Below are positions 59,034-64,000 of a stretch of DNA of 64,000 nucleotides, in pieces (the first letter of the stretch is position 1; each line of letters opens with the position of its first letter). Below the pieces are notes generated by a model. The model searched no databases. It saw only the letters and a program-made list of their open reading frames with translations, and had not been told where the DNA came from. Location: contig CM077827.1 in the NCBI GenBank assembly GCA_039720395.1, forward strand, positions 20,077,602 through 20,141,601, written 5' to 3'. A program made the translations under genes and the position numbers. The DNA comes from Liquidambar formosana (Eukaryota; Streptophyta; Magnoliopsida; Saxifragales; Altingiaceae).

Positions 59034-60250
59034 CACATCTTACTTTTTATTTCTTCCTTTGATAATGAGGAAACCCTTTGGGAAAACCCTGGCCCCATAT
59101 ATGACCCCACAACCCATATGGACCAAGTAAGTCCAAGGCCCATGAGAACCATGAAACCTTGTGTGGGTGGCCCCAAGGGGTTAGCAAGAGTCGAACTCAG
59201 GACATGCATATGTTCATGAGCTTTGATTCATTGAATGCATTTTAGATACAGTTCTTCACCTATGGCATCTAGAGTGTAATATTTATAATTATTAGACCTG
59301 GACGGACAATGAGTCACTGGGTCACCGGTTCAACCGTAGGTCAATCGATTGACTGCTTTTTACTAATTTTTTGATGAAGTTAACCGCTTTTTGCTAATTA
59401 CATATTATATTACTTGTATAGTTGTATTTGACTTTGATTTCAGTTGTATTTATTGAATACCTTAAATAATAGATTTTTCATCACTTGTCACAACATAGCC
59501 ATGCAGTGTAGTGGCTAGACACGGCTTTGAATGGCTCTTTAGATAACGTCATGCTGGGCTTGGTTCAAGCTAGTTCAGGTGCTTATCTGATCTTATTGTA
59601 GAACCTAACTTGATGGGCCCTGGTTTGAATCCGGTCCGGTTCTGATAACTATGGTAATATTCATCCTAGAAACAGTCCTGCTTCTTGGTATGACCTGGAA
59701 AGTGGATCATGACAAATACTTGATTTAAAATTAATTTGAACCGAAATCAGTAAAAATAAAATGGATGACTTCAAATAAAGATTTTGGAATTTTTTAAAAT
59801 TTCAGTATGACTCCACTAAAAATGTCCATGCAATGGGCAGAAAATCTATATAATCCAAAATTTCCATATAATAACTAACATGCCATACATCAAATGATAT
59901 CTTGAGCATCATAATCCCATGAGTTCACATATATAATTAAAATACTTGACTCATCACATCCATATCTATGGCATACACTTTCAAAACAAATACAACCAAA
60001 AGTGTCCAAGGATAAATCCAACATATAAAAATATCAATGTCGAAGAGTTTACACAGTTGAGTTGGAAAATATGGAAAATTAGGGTTAGGGTTAGATAAGA
60101 AGAGGGAGAGAGAGTAAAAGATGAATAAAGGGAGATTAGAACAATAGGTTTAGGACATTAATCAACCCTTCACTATAACATATTATTTATATTATAGTAA
60201 TATGATAGATTACAAAAATACCTTTAAGTTATTATAACAATAACAACTAA
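59034..60250. other. Anonymous sequence after the GNAT exons
   Basis: A final GNAT exon could lie here if the GT at 59004 is used, but none is recognised. The text around 59080-59200 (minus strand open 59209-58946) is repeat-like. No other gene supported. Confidence 0.4.
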
Positions 60251-60759
60251 ATAACTCTACACTCTGTAGACACCCCAATTTTGGAGGGGTACTTTGCACA
60301 CTCAAGACCATCACTCTACCCACAAAATCTGAATTCCCCCCCCCCCCCCCCATATGAGGGCATTGGCCCAACCATTTGCAACCATCCCAGAACGGAACCA
60401 AAATCTATCTTACCATCGCCTCATCAGAAGTGTCGAGGTGGTGTTGTCACTATCTGACCAAAAGTGCCAATAGTGAGAATCAACTTTATCTATTGTTAGG
60501 CCCTATGCTAATGCAATGATGCTATTGCTTAGCCCAAAGCTCACCACGAAGACCTTCTATAGGCTTATAAGTGTACCGGGGCGTATAACAGTTGCGTTCC
60601 CTAACACGGGGCACCTAATCAACTTTCAAACTCACAGGTGCGTTGGGGTGTAGAACAATTGTGTTCCCGGATACGGGGCATCTAATCAACTCTCAAACTC
60701 AACTCCAGTTCAATTCCACCTAACCCTTATTAGGCCTGGCTATTGCTGGAACCCACCTT

Positions 60760-61300
60760 TTCCACTTCAGAACAATCGGTGCGTCGTTTATCGAAACGAA
60801 CTATGTTTTTGAACTCAGAAGCACCTCAATTACCCTAGAAACACGTTTAGACTCAATCCTGGGACCCGCCTTTTCACCCCGTATCTCTATAGGATAATCG
60901 TTGTGCCATTTCTTGAAACGGACTTGCGTTTTTGGACTCAGAGCACCCAAAATACCTCAGAAAGATCCTTGGACTTGACCCTGGTCAGATTTGGCTTAGG
61001 TTTAGAGCCTGATCATGTTTTTAGTCCCTATGGGGTACTAGTTCACGGGCTATGCGCCAATAGGGCAATCGGTGCACCATTTTGTGAAACAGACTACATT
61101 TTTGAATTTAAGACACCCAAAATACCCTAGTCTCTGCCTTCCGGGACCCGCCTGGTGGCCCCAGCACGGAAATCGACTTTCTCACATCTTAAAAATCCCA
61201 ATCAGCGTGCCATTTCGCAAAACAGATTCATATTTGGATTCAGAGTGCCCTATTTACCTTAACGGGACCCTAGGACCTGCCCGTTAGACCCGCTTACTGG
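60760..61300. repeat. Four degenerate tandem repeats (about 120-170 bp)
   Basis: Units start at AATCGGTGCGTCG (60773), AATCGTTGTGCC (60896), AATCGGTGCACC (61067) and AATCAGCGTGCC (61199). Each continues with a TT(T/A)(A/C)(T/G)(C/T)(G/A)AAAC(G/A)(G/A)A word, then TTTTTG(A/G)A(C/T)TCAGAG(C/T) and CCCAAAATACC or variants. The surrounding GC is higher than average. Similar arrays occur in LTRs and leaders of large gypsy elements, but no element is assignable. Confidence 0.7.
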
Positions 61301-61319
61301 GCAGTTACCCGGGCAGCTT

Positions 61320-62380
61320 GACCCCACACATTGCGACTCATGGCAAAGATATTTTCTCAAAATCTCCTTTCAAATCCGAATTAGCCCCTTTAAATTGAGG
61401 TCATTCACACATAATCATGATTAGGGGGCAAGTGCAGTAAATGCACATCTACATGAACTTGAGCTATTACAAATAGCGTGAGCTTGTGCAGCCTCCCTTA
61501 TGAATGCCCCTTTCCATCACTTGTTAGGGATTCCTTCCAACTCCTCTCAAGAGCCTTACTCAACCCCTGCTGGCTTTTGCTTTTTCTTTGGACTTTTGCC
61601 TTCCAAAATCAAGTTTTCAACTTCAAATTTCTCTCTTCTCCAACCAAAAATCCATCCTTACACCATCCATCCTCTCACCATTCCAAAACCTTCATAAAAA
61701 TCCTACATTCATGCATTTCCATCCACAACTCAAGCATTCTTAGTTAAGATAGAGAAGGGGAAAGAATACGCAATAGTTTCCAATGTACAAAGTACCCCTT
61801 TAAAGGGAAGCTTAGTGGTGATTCTCTCTCTCGATCATTCTCTCTCGTATACACCCCACCCCCTAGTAAATACACCCTTGGTTAAAATCTCAAATTTCAT
61901 TTCTATAATGAGAAAAATTGATTCATAGAATCATACGGTAAGAAATTTTCCACAAATCGGACAGCTACAACCCTCTAACCAAATTTGATCATAGGACAAA
62001 TTTAATCTTGCACATTTACCTTGCCAAGGCAGATAAACTAAGGGTTGGTGGAAGATGCCCAAATACACCAAATATTGATCCTCTAGATTTATCAGAAAGT
62101 TCTAATAAATCTAGAGATTCCTCTTTGCCATGACCTATGTTATGGTTGCCTTAAAATAATTAAATAGGTCTTTGTGTCATAGCTTTATAGGGCAAAAGGG
62201 TGCTAGGATAGCGAACCCAGTTTCACCCATTAAAAAAAGAAAAGAAAAAAAAGATGGTGACTTAAATATAGATGTCTTCAAAACTTAGTTCTTATCCTCA
62301 TTCCTTGTAGAATGGGAAAGCCAATAAATTTAGACCATGGAGATGATAATGACACATCTTAGGATAAAGCAAAGAGAAAT
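61320..62380. other. Unrecognised sequence
   Basis: Short overlapping open stretches at 61478-61747 are CT-rich and low-complexity. No gene, RNA or element can be supported. Confidence 0.4.
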
Positions 62381-64000
62381 GTTATGTACAGCACCTTATG
62401 TGTAGCATCATTTATACAACACTTGACGTGGCATATAAGTAGACCAAAATACCCTCAATTATTAGAAAATAATCAACAGTCAAACAGAATACAGTTAAAC
62501 GGTCGTGTTTTCCTCTTTCTAAATCCCTCACCATTTTGTTGTCCTTGTCACCGACTCTCTGACGTTGTCACCGACGCTCTCTGACATTTTTGCCGTCATA
62601 TAGTCAGGTAGTTTCCATCGCGGTCGTCTGGTTGAGATAGGTTCCGTCGTGGCCGTCTGGTTTATAGCCTCCGTCAGTCGTTGTCTGGTTCAGATAACCT
62701 CCGTTGTCTCCCTCTGGTTCAGATCCGTCCAGGTTCAGATTTGCTGTGTGAAGGTTGCTTCGTATTGCAGCACCCAATTTGTTATTTTTGGAAGTTTAGT
62801 TGAAGTAGTTTACACTCTGACATATAATTTACTTGTTTTAACAGTGATGCTGTGTTTGATAGAGATGAATTTATAATGTTTTGAAAGATTTTGTATAGCA
62901 TTTTTTATAGACGTTTTTGTATTTTGTTAACTGGTAAAATGAGCTGATTTTTGTTTGTTAAGAGATGTTTTTATTTTTGACATATAAAATCACCTAATGT
63001 GTGTAAATTAATTCGTTAACAGATACTTAAACAGATAAATTCTCTTGCCTTTATGTGTGTACAGATAAATTTTGTTGATTCTAACATTTAATCTTATTTG
63101 TAAATGGATTGGTTATGTAGTTCTTTTTATGTAAGTCTATTTGTAATTAGTTGTTGAAGTTTGTATAGATAAAATTGTTTGTTTAGAATAATAAATTGAA
63201 ATAATGAAGAAATTTTTTTGATAAATTTATGAGTCTAGTGAAGTCAACAGATAAATTCACCTTGTGATGTTAGCTGGTGAGTTTATCTTTTAATAGATAA
63301 AATAAGGTGTTAGACAGATAAAATCACCTGTTTGTGACAGATGTGTTTATGAAGTGTGAAATTACTTTATTGAAAACAAATTTATGAAGTTTGTGATTAC
63401 AAAGGTGAATTTATCAGTCAGCTTATCTGTGTAGTAAAATCATCCTGTTGTTTACAAAGTTGGGTTTAAATGTCAACAGATAAATTTGCATGTTTTGTTG
63501 AACTAATTATATTTTATGTATTAGTGGATTTGTTGGTTAGAGGGAAATTTAGCTTTTAATTGCATAGTTTTTTTCCCTCTTTTTGTTTTGTTCACGTTTT
63601 TTGGGTAACTATGTAGATTTTATTTATGTTTTTTTTTTCCTTTTATAGAAACAATGCTTTGTCAGTTTATTTTGTTTAAAACATGGTTTTTCATGGGGAA
63701 GAAACAATGCAAATTGTGCTGGGTACTGCTTCTAATGACGGTGGGTTGGTTGTGAATGATGAGGATAGTGTTATGGAGGACGAATGGAGTTTGAGTTGTA
63801 TGTAAGGAATTGATGTAGAAAACTATGCAGTGGAATACATTTAATAACAAAACTTTTAAGTCAATTCCTCATGGTCCTAAATTTGGCTGCGGTTCATTAC
63901 AAAACATAAAGCCTAATTACATGAAGAGAGTGATAACTTACAAGAGGTCCTTAAGACGATTGATTGAAGAATAGTTGAGCAGCACAAGTGTCCAGTCTCC
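62380..64000. other. Unrecognised, possibly a MULE end
   Basis: ATGTTATGTACAGCACCTTATG at about 62370, followed by a TGACGTGGCATAT stretch and CT-rich GTC/CGTCTGGTT repeats, resembles MULE termini, but no partner end is in the window. ACAGATAAA(T/A) words recur at 63020-63490. A short open stretch with NDGGLVVNDEDSVMEDEW (63730-63785, plus) runs towards the window end and looks like the acidic start of an unidentified protein. Confidence 0.3.

Noticed and set aside
60074..60096. AGGGTTAGGGTTAG resembling telomere repeat
   Set aside because: Only about two units of TTAGGG; the plant telomere repeat is TTTAGGG, and AGGGTTAGGG-like leader sequence is common.

Overview
The window is nuclear DNA of a flowering plant, most likely a eudicot. 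It is AT-rich, with split genes using GT-AG introns, Ty1/copia and Ty3/gypsy retrotransposons, hAT and Mutator-like DNA transposons, L1-type LINE remnants and several MITEs. Almost all of it is transposon-derived. Only two host gene loci are recognisable, both damaged or incomplete as seen here. Everything was read by eye, without database searches.

Layout. (1) 1-6.9 kb: two exons of a CDKA-like kinase on the minus strand (1806-4476) with good splice sites but lost catalytic residues; small DNA transposons lie in and around it. (2) 6.9-20 kb: one hAT element (6891-19967, 8-bp target duplication TTCCTACC) holding a five-exon BED/DUF659 transposase with three in-frame stops, a 122-bp x 8 tandem array, and a complete Copia element (7114-13432, duplication AAACA) nested inside. 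(3) 20-29.8 kb: anonymous DNA, a MITE, a 2.2-kb LTR-bounded unit with an internal inverted duplication (25025-27254), and a degraded gypsy gag. (4) 29.8-37.5 kb: a Mutator-like element with about 1.2-kb inverted termini and a broken FAR1/FHY3-type transposase carrying a 520-bp tandem duplication. (5) 38.9-59.0 kb: a plastid-type GNAT N-acetyltransferase gene on the plus strand. Its exons 1-4 lie at 38888-41860 and its acetyl-CoA-binding exons at 58388-59003. The 16.5-kb gap between them holds a chromovirus, a Tat/Ogre-like gag, a 2.6-kb non-autonomous LTR element, LINE pieces and a Copia remnant. (6) 59-64 kb: repeats and unrecognised DNA.

How the parts relate. The hAT transposase would act on the CGATATATCG-rich ends of its own element and perhaps on the related 762-bp MITE at 648-1409. 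The Copia polyprotein supplied its own protease, integrase and reverse transcriptase. The GNAT gene appears to have grown by insertions into one intron, and one exon carries an apparent 1-bp deletion.

No novel multi-gene system is visible. The strongest unusual signal is a 12-nt perfect complementarity between the Copia LTR and the primer-binding position of the same element, where the usual tRNA-complementary site is missing. This hints at self-primed reverse transcription but is unproven.
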